Positions 17,128-26,005 of a DNA stretch of 64,000 nt are shown piece after piece. Within the stretch, counting starts at the first letter, position 1; each line of letters starts with the position of its first letter. The position numbers and the translations under genes are program-made. This DNA is from an uncultured Coriobacteriales bacterium (GTDB taxonomy: Bacteria; Actinomycetota; Coriobacteriia; Coriobacteriales; UMGS124). The notes under the pieces are model-generated. The model saw nothing but the letters and a program-made list of their open reading frames with translations. It was not told the DNA's origin and searched no databases. The stretch covers positions 5,547 through 69,546 of the forward strand of contig CAKUAI010000018.1 in the NCBI GenBank assembly GCA_934636245.1, read 5' to 3'.

Positions 17128-19271
17128 CCCGCTATGACTTCGAAGGCGAGGCCGGCACCCTCAAAACGCGGACCCACAATGGGCAGTACGTCCCGGTTTG
17201 CCTGACGCAGCAAGGCGCAAACGCAGCCGTCCGCCCCCATGCCCACCTCGTCGGTCGCACGCAAAAGCGGCACGAGGCGCGCCTGGGCCTGCTGGGGGTC
17301 CAGCCCCGGGAAGCGCAGCAGCAAAAAGTCAGCCACGCCCTTCTCGCCCATCTCGACTTGGGCCTGCACAAGCTGGTCAAACGGCTCCGCATGCAACACG
17401 TCGGTCCCCACAAAGCAGCGCTGCGAGCGCGCAAGCTCCGTATACTGCTCAGCGCGCTTGAAGGACATCTCGAGCAGGCCGCACATGACGCGGATGAGGT
17501 TGGCGTATCCCATGTCGAGCTGGTCGGGCTGGGCCTGCCAGACGCACACGATGACGCGCAACTTGCCGTCGACAAACGACCCACAGGCATAGCTGGGAAG
17601 CGCCGGGTCCAGGTCGAGGTTGCGCCACGCACGCCCGCGGTTCAGGTCGCCCCAGGACCCCGACCATTGCTGCAAGTCAACGGACTTGGCAAGCCGAGGA
17701 CGCATGGGACGGGAGCATGACATCAGCCTGCAGAACCGCTGGTTGCGATCGACGCTGTACAGCGCGATGGAACGGTTGTGCAGCACGTCCTCGAGAGCCT
17801 CGAGCGCCTTGAGGAAAAGCTTTTGGGGCAGCACGTCATCGAGATGCTGCACCACCGCGAAGATGCGGCCGAAGCTGTCTTGGAAGCCGATGATCTGGCG
17901 CTTGAAGCGGCTCTTGTTCTCAACTGTGCTGGTATAGACCTCGTTGAGGAAGAGGTACTTCTCGCGCAAGACCCGGTACTCTTCGCGGGCAAAGGCAGCG
18001 TCGGCGTCCTTCTTGTCGCTCACGTAGCCGCACACAGCGCCAGCGAGGGCATAGATGACAAACGGCAGCCAGTTCTCTGTGCGCATGATGATGCTGGAGA
18101 TGTCGGAGCCTTGTCCCACGTATGACCACAGGATCGATGCGCACGCAAGAAGGGCCGCGAGCAGACCCAGACGCATGCCGTGCATGCACCCCATGAGCAC
18201 CACGAAGAGCAGTCGCAGGTCGACAAAGCGGTAGTAGATGTTTGCACCAAGCGCGTCGTTGACAAGCTGCACAATGACGAAAAGCACCACAAGCTCGACG
18301 TATTTGAGAAGTCCCAACCGGCCGACCGCGTTGCGGACGCGTTCGAGAAGGCGGGGCTTCTCCTCTGCACGGCGGTTCTCAAACCAGGTGGCATAGAGGG
18401 CGGGGAGCTGCTCCAGGGCATCGTCGAAGGGAATCCAGCCGTACATGCGACGCAGCCCGTCGGGATAGGCGGGTCCATGGGGAGAGGGCACCGCGTGGGC
18501 AGGGTCGGCGCACGTGCAGGGCCTGCCAGCGGCGGCGCAAGCGGTCAAACGCTCCGTGAGGTCGCCCCAGGTGTGGGCATACCCGCTGCTCGCCTCATAG
18601 GAGGCACTCTCGTCGCCCGACTCCTCGGCAACCTGGGCAAGAAGCGCCCCAAGGTCACGCGAAGAAAGCAAGTCGAACGCATCGGAAGCGTCAAAAGGCA
18701 AGCAGACCTGTTCCTTGTGCGCGATGCGGGCAAAAAGTCCCGTGAGGAACCCATTTTGCGCCAAAGGCTCGGCCAAAAACGGCAGGCGCAACACCACGAG
18801 CCTGCATGCGCTCGTCTCGAGCAGACAGCGGCACAGTTCCTGCTGCTGGGCAGCCCGCAGCATCGTCTGCGTGGAAAACCCGGGGAAGGCCTCGTCGTCT
18901 TCTGCTCGCCAACCCTGGCGTGCGTCGGGGGCGTATTCCAACCCTGTGAGATAGATAAACTTGCTCACGCTAGCGACGCAGGCAGACCTGGTCACATCTA
19001 CCAGCAGGTCTTGCTCGCCAGAAAGACCGGTACCCGCATCGGCAAAGCCAGACACATACACGACCGTGTCGAACGAATAGATGTCGAACAGCCTGGAGAG
19101 GGCCTCAGGGTCGGATGCGACCTCGTAGGCATGCGTCTTGTCGTCGGCCACGCACGCAGACGCAGCCTGCTGCGGCGTATGCGCAACGACCAACCGATAA
19201 TCCTGCGCAAGGCGGGCAACAACCTCCCGCCCGAGAAGGCCGACGTTACCCGCGACAAGCATGTCGCCCAT
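17124..19271 (-). CDS. pelD: PelD-like c-di-GMP receptor fused to an NAD-epimerase-like domain
   Basis: A 715-residue fusion. Residues 1-~290 are an SDR/NAD-dependent epimerase-like Rossmann fold (MLVAGNVGLLGREVVARLA at the start, degenerate GxxGxxG). Residues ~320-430 hold four TM helices, ~445-590 a GAF-like domain, and ~600-715 a degenerate GGDEF domain. The active-site loop has become GADGC (679-683), so it should not make c-di-GMP, but the inhibitory-site motif RATD (671-674) is kept. In PelD this RxxD site binds c-di-GMP and switches on synthesis. First gene of the operon; a second ATG three codons downstream is possible as the start. Confidence 0.88.
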   Translation of the reverse strand: MGDMLVAGNVGLLGREVVARLAQDYRLVVAHTPQQAASACVADDKTHAYEVASDPEALSRLFDIYSFDTVVYVSGFADAGTGLSGEQDLLVDVTRSACVASVSKFIYLTGLEYAPDARQGWRAEDDEAFPGFSTQTMLRAAQQQELCRCLLETSACRLVVLRLPFLAEPLAQNGFLTGLFARIAHKEQVCLPFDASDAFDLLSSRDLGALLAQVAEESGDESASYEASSGYAHTWGDLTERLTACAAAGRPCTCADPAHAVPSPHGPAYPDGLRRMYGWIPFDDALEQLPALYATWFENRRAEEKPRLLERVRNAVGRLGLLKYVELVVLFVIVQLVNDALGANIYYRFVDLRLLFVVLMGCMHGMRLGLLAALLACASILWSYVGQGSDISSIIMRTENWLPFVIYALAGAVCGYVSDKKDADAAFAREEYRVLREKYLFLNEVYTSTVENKSRFKRQIIGFQDSFGRIFAVVQHLDDVLPQKLFLKALEALEDVLHNRSIALYSVDRNQRFCRLMSCSRPMRPRLAKSVDLQQWSGSWGDLNRGRAWRNLDLDPALPSYACGSFVDGKLRVIVCVWQAQPDQLDMGYANLIRVMCGLLEMSFKRAEQYTELARSQRCFVGTDVLHAEPFDQLVQAQVEMGEKGVADFLLLRFPGLDPQQAQARLVPLLRATDEVGMGADGCVCALLRQANRDVLPIVGPRFEGAGLAFEVIAG

Positions 19272-19303
19272 GTCGCTCTATCGTCCCTTCTCATCTCCCG
19301 ATG

Positions 19304-19344
19304 CTTACTTGCGGATGCTAACTTGCGAGGTAAACCCAAGTAAG
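19304..19344 (-). promoter_or_regulatory. Inverted repeat upstream of pelD
   Basis: cttacttg (19304-19311) and caagtaag (19337-19344) form perfect 8-bp arms around a 25-base centre that repeats the motif acttgcg. It lies 33-73 bases upstream of the pelD start, in an AT-rich stretch, where an operator or a leader hairpin would be. No regulator is identified. Confidence 0.4.
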
Positions 19345-19518
19345 AATATATTAAATCAAATAGAGAGCAGGGAAGCGCTTATTTGGTATCGCAAGACTGT
19401 TGTTTCTACCTAACAACTTGTAAATGGAAACACTTCCGAAACACGGTCGCCGGGCGCCTGTCAAAGAGTATCTCCGAACACAGTGTTTAATAAATATGTG
19501 TACGTCTTGTGATATGAC

Positions 19519-19547
19519 TTGCGCAAACGATGGCTTTGCTTCAATAT
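19519..19547 (+). promoter_or_regulatory. Possible promoter of tRNA-Gly
   Basis: ttgcgc (19519-19524) and caatat (19542-19547) are 17 bp apart, with the tRNA 5' end 15 bases further on. A plausible sigma-70-type promoter by spacing; the boxes match the consensus only in part. Confidence 0.35.
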
Positions 19548-19561
19548 ATCCCCTCGCACAA

Positions 19562-19637
19562 GCGGACTTGGCTCAGTTGGTAGAGCACAACCTTGCCAAG
19601 GTTGGGGTCGCGGGTTCGAGTCCCGTAGTCCGCTCCA
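19562..19637 (+). tRNA. tRNA-Gly (anticodon GCC), CCA encoded
   Basis: A 76-nt cloverleaf. The acceptor arm gcggact pairs with agtccgc, the D arm is gctcagttggtagagc, the anticodon arm caacc-ttgccaa-ggttg carries GCC, and the T arm gcgggttcgagtcccgt follows. The terminal T plus CCA are in the DNA. A terminator hairpin follows 11 bases later. Confidence 0.97.
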
Positions 19638-19648
19638 GTGAATCTTCA

Positions 19649-19683
19649 AGCGCCGTCTCACCTGGTGAGGCGGCGCTTTTTGT
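19649..19683 (+). terminator. Terminator after tRNA-Gly
   Basis: gcgccgtctcacc pairs with ggtgaggcggcgc (one G-T mismatch) and is followed by ttttt. A classic intrinsic terminator on the plus strand. Confidence 0.85.
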
Positions 19684-19808
19684 TGTTGTGGCCACGTGAG
19701 ACCAGGCAATCACACGCCCGGCAACCCCACAAACAAACGCACGAAGTTTGGTGTCGGCACCTTCTCCCTCGCGCGTTCCCGCGCGAACACGCCCACAGTA
19801 CACGCAAA

Positions 19809-19852
19809 AGCCCGGGCGACCAGGCTTGCAAGGCAAGCTGGCCGCCCGGGCT
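19809..19852 (-). terminator. Terminator after the secreted FxLYD-like protein gene
   Basis: A long GC-rich stem (agcccgggcg at 19809 with cgcccgggct ending at 19852, plus inner pairing of the ttgc/gcaa arms). Read on the minus strand it is followed by tttt. It ends the gene at 19909-21036. Confidence 0.8.
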
Positions 19853-19908
19853 GCGCGAACGCTATGTCAATCCCACAGGCGTCTTGGGAAACTCCTGGTA
19901 CCTCGCCG

Positions 19909-21036
19909 CTACTTCGTCACCATGACGGAGACTTCTTCCTTGATGGTATTGTAGTTCTCGTCCCAGGCGCTGATTTCGGCGACGTACTCGCCCTCGCCCT
20001 CGTCGTAGAAGTACACGTAGAGCTCGTTGGTGGCACCGGCGCGCATGTTCGCGGCGTTCTCAATCGAGTCGTCGAAGTACCAGCCAGCAGCCGACGTGCT
20101 GCCGCTGCCCTGGGCAACGCCGCGCGGGCCGTACAGCGTGAGGTTGAGGCTCCAGAACGGGGAGGCCGACTCGGACTTCAGGTTCTTCAGCGTGACGGGC
20201 ACGCCGATGGCCTCCTTGCCGTTGACGGAGTCGTCGTAGCTCTCAACGGTCGCATGCACGAAGGTTGCGGGGTCGGTGCTTGCGGTAATCTCCCAGCCGG
20301 GCACCTCGAAGGTCACGCTGGCACCGTCAGCCGGGGCGGCAGGCTCGGGCTTTGCGGGCTCGGTAGTGGGCTCAGCGGCAGGCTCGGTCGTATCCGGGGC
20401 GGAGGGGTCGGAGCCGACCATGCCCGGGCCGTCGAGCACGAACACCTCTTCCTCCTCGCCTGCGAGCATCAGGCTGCGACCCGTCTGCTCGAGCGCCCAA
20501 ATCTCATCCTCTGCAACGTCGGCTCCCCAAATGGCGGTCACGACGGCGCTCTTCTCGGGAGTGCACAGGGCCAGTATGTACCCGCCGACCTCACGCTGCA
20601 TGCCGTCAGTGCCCGTGAAGTCCACGTATATCGCCTGGGCGCCGTCGAGCTCGTAGCGGCGAACGGTGCCAACCTCGATGTCCTCCTCATCGGAGCCGAA
20701 GAAGGCCTCGGGGTTGGCCGCAAGCTCGTCGAGCTCGGCAGACTCATCTGCATCGGACACCTGAACCTGGACGAAGCTCTGGAAGTCCTCGGTCATGTAG
20801 GCGACCGACATGCTGTCGGGGTCCTCCATGGTCTGCCAGGCCTCGCTGACCTGGAAGGTCACGCCATAGGCGCTCGCGGTCTTGAGGGAAAGGACCGAAG
20901 ACGCGACCTCGGTGGCGCCGGCGGGCTCGGCCGGGGCGGCGGTGGTCGTCTCGGCAAGGGCGACCTGCCCAAAGCCAAGGGTGAAGAGCAGGGTACCGGC
21001 GAGGACGACGCTGCCGATTCGTTTGCTAGTACGCAT
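19909..21036 (-). CDS. Secreted protein with a C-terminal FxLYD-like beta domain
   Basis: A 375-residue protein. The start at 21036 follows AAGGAGG, and the product begins MRTSKRIGSVVLAGTLLFTL with a Sec signal cleaved near ALA-ET (~28). Residues ~45-205 form an alpha/beta domain of unknown family, ~215-245 is a Pro/Ala/Glu/Thr linker, and ~250-375 is an Ig-like beta domain (VPVTLKNLKSESASPFWSLN) resembling FxLYD modules. There is no lipobox or LPxTG, so it is probably released or loosely bound. Monocistronic with its own terminator. Function unknown. Confidence 0.75.
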   Translation of the reverse strand: MRTSKRIGSVVLAGTLLFTLGFGQVALAETTTAAPAEPAGATEVASSVLSLKTASAYGVTFQVSEAWQTMEDPDSMSVAYMTEDFQSFVQVQVSDADESAELDELAANPEAFFGSDEEDIEVGTVRRYELDGAQAIYVDFTGTDGMQREVGGYILALCTPEKSAVVTAIWGADVAEDEIWALEQTGRSLMLAGEEEEVFVLDGPGMVGSDPSAPDTTEPAAEPTTEPAKPEPAAPADGASVTFEVPGWEITASTDPATFVHATVESYDDSVNGKEAIGVPVTLKNLKSESASPFWSLNLTLYGPRGVAQGSGSTSAAGWYFDDSIENAANMRAGATNELYVYFYDEGEGEYVAEISAWDENYNTIKEEVSVMVTK

Positions 21037-21310
21037 GGTGGCCTCCTTGTTTGCTGGGGCGCTTTGACGCAGCTGCCGCGCGGTGCCCCGCAGCGGCTCA
21101 CGTCCCGACCTCGTCGCGGGCGCCTTGCTTCCACGTTCATAGTACGGCACGCCCCCTTGCGCAAACAGCACCCTGTGTCCCATAAAACCCGCGCCCACTC
21201 GACCGCGCGGCTTCACTTCGAGTAGGATTGTCCCGACACATGCGACAGCTCGGCGCAGCAGCGCCACAAAGCGGGCAGGCACACATGCCCAAGGAGTCCG
21301 GAGGGGGCCG

Positions 21311-23344
21311 ATGACCGTACAAGAGCGAGGGCTGCGTCAAGACATCCTTGGCACGCGCGCAGACCACGCGGGGGCCATCGGCATGGCGTTCGCGCTGGTG
21401 GTCATAGCCGGCATTGCGCTCATCCAGGCGTTTTCGGCTGCCGCGCCGGCAGACCCTGGGATTCCCTCAGTACACAGCTGGTATCGGGCGGGGCTCTCGG
21501 TTGCCGTGGGAGCAACGCTGGCGGCATGGGCGCCCTGGGTACGCCGGCGCTGCTCGGACGCCGCCATCGCACGCAACCTGTGCATAGCCGCTGGGCTCCT
21601 CGCTGCCTGGATTTTGCTCGTACTGGTGAAATACGACACAAACAGCCCCGAGGCCGCGAGCTTCATGTGGTATTGCTACTACATCCCCATGCTGAGCGTG
21701 CCCTCGCTGGGACTCTTCAGCATCGTTCGCGCCGCGGCGCTCGACGCCACGCCCGCCTCTCGCATACTCCGCCGCTGCGTGGTTGTCATCGATGCGGTCC
21801 TCATCCTGACCGTACTCACCAACGGCCTGCATTTCCAGGTGTTCCAGCTCGACCTTGCCGATCCAAAGTGGTCGAGCAACTACGCGTACGGCCCGGGGTA
21901 TTGGGCCGTCATGGTGTGGACCGCGGGCAAGGTCATTGCCTTCTTCTCCGTCGCCTACCTGGCTGGCAGTCGCCGCCTGCGCAGGCTGCTTCCCCTTGTG
22001 GGGGCCGTTTTGGGCGTGGGGTCCATCTACTGCGTGCTCTACATCCTCGAGGTCGAGGCCGTGCGCGCCACCAACCTCGCGCTTGTGTACTCCATCGTGG
22101 CCCTCGTCGCGTTCGAGACATGCCTGGCCACGGGCCTTTTTCCCTCATATCGCGACTACAGCGAGGCGTTCCGACGCCTGCCGCTCGACCTCAAGGTGCT
22201 CGGCCACGACGGGCGGGTGGCCTTTGCAACCGACGCGGCGCTGCCCCTGCCCCCCTCGGTGCAACAAGAGGTGGTGCGCTTCGCGCAACACACGCAGACC
22301 CAACAGACGATGTTTCGCGTCAACGACTGCCCCCATCGTGTGTTCGCGGCCTATAGGCTGTCGGGCGGCGTGGCACTGTTCTCAGCCGACGTCAGCGACG
22401 CCGACGCGCGCAACCGGCAGCTGGAGTTGCGCAAAAGCGAGCTTGCCTCCTACAACGAGCTGCTCGAACGCAACCTCACGGTGCAGCGGCGCCTCCATGC
22501 CCAGCAGGCCGAGGGGGCCTTGGCCGACGAGGTCGAGCGCAGCCTGGCAAACGCCCTCGTCCACATGGGCGGGCTTCTCGACATGTTGAGGGAATGCGGC
22601 GACGCGGGCGGCTCGGCCAACCCGCTCTCACCCGAGGGTCTGCGCCGCACGTCGCTGCTGGCACAGCTGCGGGTGCTCCTCGCCTATTGCAAGCGCAAGG
22701 GAGCCCTCGTCCTGGGCGAGCAAGAAGGCCGCCCCCTGACCACCGAGGCGCTCGGCCTCATGGCGGCCGAGCTCGGCGCCGACCTGCGGGCGGCAGGCGT
22801 GCCGTGCCTGTGCATGACGAACCTCGAACGTCCCGTGAGCGCACCTGTGGCAAGCGCCCTCTTTGACTGCCTGCACGAATGCGCCATGGCTTGCGCCGCA
22901 CGCTCGGAGGCCTCGGCGCTCTTTGTGATAGGCGAAGCCGCCTCGGGCGCGGTGGCTTCGGGGGCGGCGGCTTCGGGGGCGGCCGGCGCGAGCGCTGTCG
23001 GCGCGGGCACGGCCTCCTCGGGGGCGGTCTCCTCGGGGGCGGCGGCCTCGGGGGCGGCCTTCTCGGGCGCGACGGCTTCGGGCGCTGTCAGCGCGGGCGC
23101 AGCCTCCTCGGGCGCGGTCTCCTCGGGCGCGGCAGCCTCGGGGGCGGTCTCCTCGGACGCGGCCATCGAGGTGCGCGTGTCACTTGAGATGAGCGAGGAA
23201 GGACGCGCGCGCAGCCAGGCATTCGACCCAGATGCGCTCGCCCGCTCCCTGCGGGAGGCCGCGCCGTGCGTGCTGGGCGCCGAGGTGACCAGCGAGGACG
23301 ATTCCCTCAACGCGATCATCCTCCTTGAGAGGAGGCTGCCGTGA
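21311..23344 (+). CDS. Membrane sensor, histidine-kinase-like but probably inactive
   Basis: A 677-residue protein. About seven TM helices (~24-270) resemble the histidine-kinase N-terminal 7TM sensor. A PAS-like region and coiled helix (~365-410) follow, then a kinase-like C-terminus. The dimerisation helix (ADEVERSLANALVHMG) has no phospho-accepting His in the usual place. The ATP-domain N-box reads LHECAMACAARS where the partner kinase has IRECATNAVRHA, so the Asn is missing. A ~75-residue Ala/Ser/Gly repeat (SGAVS, SGAAA units; 22936-23165) is inserted after it. It may act as a sensor partner of the next gene, which its stop codon overlaps. Confidence 0.75.
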   Translation: MTVQERGLRQDILGTRADHAGAIGMAFALVVIAGIALIQAFSAAAPADPGIPSVHSWYRAGLSVAVGATLAAWAPWVRRRCSDAAIARNLCIAAGLLAAWILLVLVKYDTNSPEAASFMWYCYYIPMLSVPSLGLFSIVRAAALDATPASRILRRCVVVIDAVLILTVLTNGLHFQVFQLDLADPKWSSNYAYGPGYWAVMVWTAGKVIAFFSVAYLAGSRRLRRLLPLVGAVLGVGSIYCVLYILEVEAVRATNLALVYSIVALVAFETCLATGLFPSYRDYSEAFRRLPLDLKVLGHDGRVAFATDAALPLPPSVQQEVVRFAQHTQTQQTMFRVNDCPHRVFAAYRLSGGVALFSADVSDADARNRQLELRKSELASYNELLERNLTVQRRLHAQQAEGALADEVERSLANALVHMGGLLDMLRECGDAGGSANPLSPEGLRRTSLLAQLRVLLAYCKRKGALVLGEQEGRPLTTEALGLMAAELGADLRAAGVPCLCMTNLERPVSAPVASALFDCLHECAMACAARSEASALFVIGEAASGAVASGAAASGAAGASAVGAGTASSGAVSSGAAASGAAFSGATASGAVSAGAASSGAVSSGAAASGAVSSDAAIEVRVSLEMSEEGRARSQAFDPDALARSLREAAPCVLGAEVTSEDDSLNAIILLERRLP

Positions 23345-24909
23345 TGCCCTTCGACGTGCTGATGCACCCCGCCGCCGCCCTCGCGCTCGAGGCCGTCTTT
23401 TTCCTCATCGCCATGGCGCAGACCGTGCATGCGTCGCGCCTCATATGCTGGCGCGCCACTCCGCGCGTGGCGGTCGTCTACGAGTGCGGCCTCATCGGCC
23501 ACGCGTTCCTGGGGTTCTGCGCGGCCCGCAGCGTCATGCAGGGCTTCCCCCCAGGGCTTGAGCAGCCGATGAGGGCGCTTGCCTGGGTGACGTATTTCGG
23601 CGTGCTCGCCTTTGGCATCTACCTGTTCGTTCGCATACCGCGACACCGCGTGCGGTTCATCGTCGAGGCGGTGTGCGCCTGCTGCATGCTTCCGTTCGCC
23701 CTGGACGCCCTCGGCGTGTGGTGGGGGTGGGCCGTGACGCTCGACGCGGCCGTGTTTGCAAGCCATGCCGCCTGCGCCCTTGCCAACGACCGGCTCCTGC
23801 GCACGGCCACGCCGGCGCGCGACACCATGGCGCAAGCGGTGCACACGCTGCCCGTGGGCGTGCTGTGCACGGGGGCCGACGGGCGCGTCCTCTTCACCAA
23901 CGACACCATGAGGTCGTGCCTGGCGGCGCTGGGGCTGCCCTGCGACCTGGCCGATTTGAGCGGAATCGAACGCAACCTGGAGGAGCGCGTGCAGCGAGGC
24001 GAAGGCGGCGATGCCGTGCTCGCCGAGGGACTTCGCCTGCAGGCGGGGCCGGACAAGACCTGCCTGTTCCAGTTTGGCACGATCCGGCTGCACGGGCAGC
24101 CCTGCCGCTGGATCGTCGCCCTCGACGTCACTGAGCAGGCGCTTGCCTCCGACCAGCTCGAACAGGCCGCCGACGCTCTTGAGCAGGCGGGCATCGAGCT
24201 GCGCGCCTCACTCGCCGACGTCCACGAAGTCGCGCGCAACGAGGCCTTCACCGTCATGCGCTCCAAGGTGCACGACGTGATTGGGCAGCGCCTCTCAATC
24301 CTTCACCGCTATCTGGAAGACGGAGCCGACAACCAAGCGTTCGAGCAGGTAGCACAGCTCATCGAGGGCATCTCGGAGGAACTGCACGCGGCGAAGGGAC
24401 CCGATGCCGCCACCGAGCTTGCGGCTGTGGTGGAGGCGTTCTCGCTCGTGGGCGTCGAGGTCCACACCCAAGGCGAGCTGCCCGACGACACGGCTGTGGC
24501 CGGCCTCTTCACCCAGGTGATCCGCGAGTGCGCCACCAACGCGGTGCGCCATGCGCGCGCCCACCATGTGTGGGTAGCTTTCGGCTCGCACGACGACATC
24601 GTGCAAACAGACCAGGTAACACGCAATGCGGCCGACCAAAACCCTGTTGCCTCAGAGCGATGCGTCTGGTATATCCTTGCTGTGTCAAATGACGGCGCAC
24701 CGTGCACGAAAGACATCGTGCCGGGCGGCGGCCTCACGGGCATGCGAGCTGCGTGCGAGGCGCTAGGCGCGACGTTCGAGGTCGAGGCGGGCCCGCCGTT
24801 CATGGTTCGCGTAAGCGCGCCCGTCGAAGCTGGCAATGGCGACGGCAGCACGGCGGACGACATGGCAGACGACAGCCCCTGCGGGGCAAACGATACGCAC
24901 GAGATTTGA
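23344..24909 (+). CDS. Membrane sensor histidine kinase (NarL-partner type)
   Basis: A 521-residue protein. The ATG overlaps the previous stop (TGATG). Five or so TM helices span ~10-155. A PAS-like domain (~165-265) and a coiled coil precede the H-box KVHDVIGQRLSIL with His310. The ATP domain has the N-box IRECATNAVRHARAH and a G-box VPGGGLTGMRAACEALGA. It should phosphorylate the response regulator encoded 11 bp downstream. The signal is unknown. The acidic C-terminal tail is dispensable-looking. Confidence 0.87.
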   Translation: MPFDVLMHPAAALALEAVFFLIAMAQTVHASRLICWRATPRVAVVYECGLIGHAFLGFCAARSVMQGFPPGLEQPMRALAWVTYFGVLAFGIYLFVRIPRHRVRFIVEAVCACCMLPFALDALGVWWGWAVTLDAAVFASHAACALANDRLLRTATPARDTMAQAVHTLPVGVLCTGADGRVLFTNDTMRSCLAALGLPCDLADLSGIERNLEERVQRGEGGDAVLAEGLRLQAGPDKTCLFQFGTIRLHGQPCRWIVALDVTEQALASDQLEQAADALEQAGIELRASLADVHEVARNEAFTVMRSKVHDVIGQRLSILHRYLEDGADNQAFEQVAQLIEGISEELHAAKGPDAATELAAVVEAFSLVGVEVHTQGELPDDTAVAGLFTQVIRECATNAVRHARAHHVWVAFGSHDDIVQTDQVTRNAADQNPVASERCVWYILAVSNDGAPCTKDIVPGGGLTGMRAACEALGATFEVEAGPPFMVRVSAPVEAGNGDGSTADDMADDSPCGANDTHEI

Positions 24910-24920
24910 GAGGTACCGCA

Positions 24921-25538
24921 ATGAGGGTGGTTATCGTCGAAGACCAAGCGATGCTGCGCGACTCCCTTGCGCTTGCCATCGACGCCCAAGACGACATGCA
25001 GGTAGTGGGCAAGACGCCCGACGCCGACCAGGCGCTCGACCTGGTGCGTCGCCAGAGCGCCGACCTCGTCCTCATGGACGTGTGCACGCAGGGCGGCCGC
25101 AGCGGCATCACGGCCACGCGCGCCATCAAAGAAGCCCTGCCCGGCGTGCGCGTTGTGGTGATGACGGGCCTGCCCGAGGTGACCTTCGCCGAGCAGGCGC
25201 GCACCGCAGGCGCAGACAGCTTCGTCTACAAGAACATCGGCACGGCAGAGCTGCTGGGCGTCATGCGCGCAACCTGCGAGGGCTATGCGACCTTCCCGCG
25301 CACAACAGGCGCGACTCCCACCGGCATCGACTCCCTCAACGAGACCGAGATGGACATCCTGCGCCTCGTGTGCGAGGCCAAGAGCCGCAAGGAGATAGCC
25401 GCCGAGCTGTGTCTGTCGGAAGGCACCGTGAAGCGCCACGTCTCCGAGATTCTGGCCAAGACCGGTTACGACTCCATCCTGCGCCTGGCCGTAAACGCCG
25501 TGGCCGACGGCAGCATCGTCCCGAACCTCAAGCACTAG
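24921..25538 (+). CDS. NarL/FixJ-family response regulator
   Basis: A 205-residue protein starting at 24921, 11 bp after the kinase stop, with GAGAGG ahead. The receiver domain (1-~120) has acidic EDQ, phospho-Asp in DLVLMDVCTQGG, Thr in VVMTG and Lys in FVYKN. The C-terminal LuxR-type HTH is LNETEMDILRLVCEAKSRKE followed by LSEGTVKRHVSEIL. It forms a complete two-component system with the upstream genes; the regulon is not evident from the window. Confidence 0.93.
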   Translation: MRVVIVEDQAMLRDSLALAIDAQDDMQVVGKTPDADQALDLVRRQSADLVLMDVCTQGGRSGITATRAIKEALPGVRVVVMTGLPEVTFAEQARTAGADSFVYKNIGTAELLGVMRATCEGYATFPRTTGATPTGIDSLNETEMDILRLVCEAKSRKEIAAELCLSEGTVKRHVSEILAKTGYDSILRLAVNAVADGSIVPNLKH

Positions 25539-25831
25539 CAGCAGGAGAAACCCCACAGACGCAAGACGGGCCTCGGCGCGATGCCCGAAGGTGCGGGACA
25601 CTGATGTGGGACAGACGCAGGGCCACGCAAACAAGCCTGCAGGTTCGAAGGCTTCCGACCCATTACAGGGCCCGCCCTTATTCATCTCTTGACGAAGAGA
25701 CGTACGTTCGGGCAGCCCTCTGGGCAACCCGACCGCTCGTGCGCGGCCCCTGTGCCCATCTGGAGACACACGCCACAGACAAGAACGCCTCTTCCGCCCG
25801 CACAATTGCAGGCATTGCCCTACCAACACAG
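25539..25831. other. Gene-free stretch after the two-component operon
   Basis: About 290 bases with no credible gene. I see no strong hairpin directly after the response-regulator stop; the first clear terminator is at 25832. Confidence 0.4.
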
Positions 25832-25876
25832 AAGCCCGCACAGGGAGGACTGGTTGGTCGCTTCCCGTGCGGGCTT
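25832..25876. terminator. Bidirectional hairpin between convergent genes
   Basis: aagcccgcacagggag (25832-25847) pairs with cttcccgtgcgggctt (25861-25876) with about two mismatches, with short T-runs both ways. It separates the plus-strand signalling operon from the minus-strand zinc-ribbon gene. Confidence 0.7.
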
Positions 25877-25933
25877 TGTTGTGCGGGCGGCGGCACAAAC
25901 AGTTTGTCTGCCGCCGCCCACGATACTTCTAGA

Positions 25934-25996
25934 CGTTGAGCAAGCGAGTCATGCGGCGCTTCACCATTGCAGCGCCGCAGGCAGATAACGCGTTCG
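25934..25996 (+). repeat. Dispersed 63-bp repeat, copy C
   Basis: Same orientation as copy A and no gaps. The hairpin part is clearest here: gcggcgct-10 bases-agcgccgc. It lies 10 bases past the stop of the minus-strand gene ending at 26006. The conserved frame reads MRRFTIAAPQADNAFDE. Confidence 0.8.
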
Positions 25997-26005
25997 ATGA
26001 GACCG

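Noticed and set aside
19272..19500. A c-di-GMP riboswitch ahead of pelD
   Set aside because: No GEMM-type conserved bases or paired helices were found by eye; only an inverted repeat is supported.
19562..19637. tRNA-Gly as an integration site of a mobile element
   Set aside because: No integrase and no repeat of the tRNA 3' end were seen on either side.
22936..23165. The SGA repeat as an assembly artefact
   Set aside because: Units differ in third-position bases and in order, as in a real diverged repeat, and the frame stays open through it.
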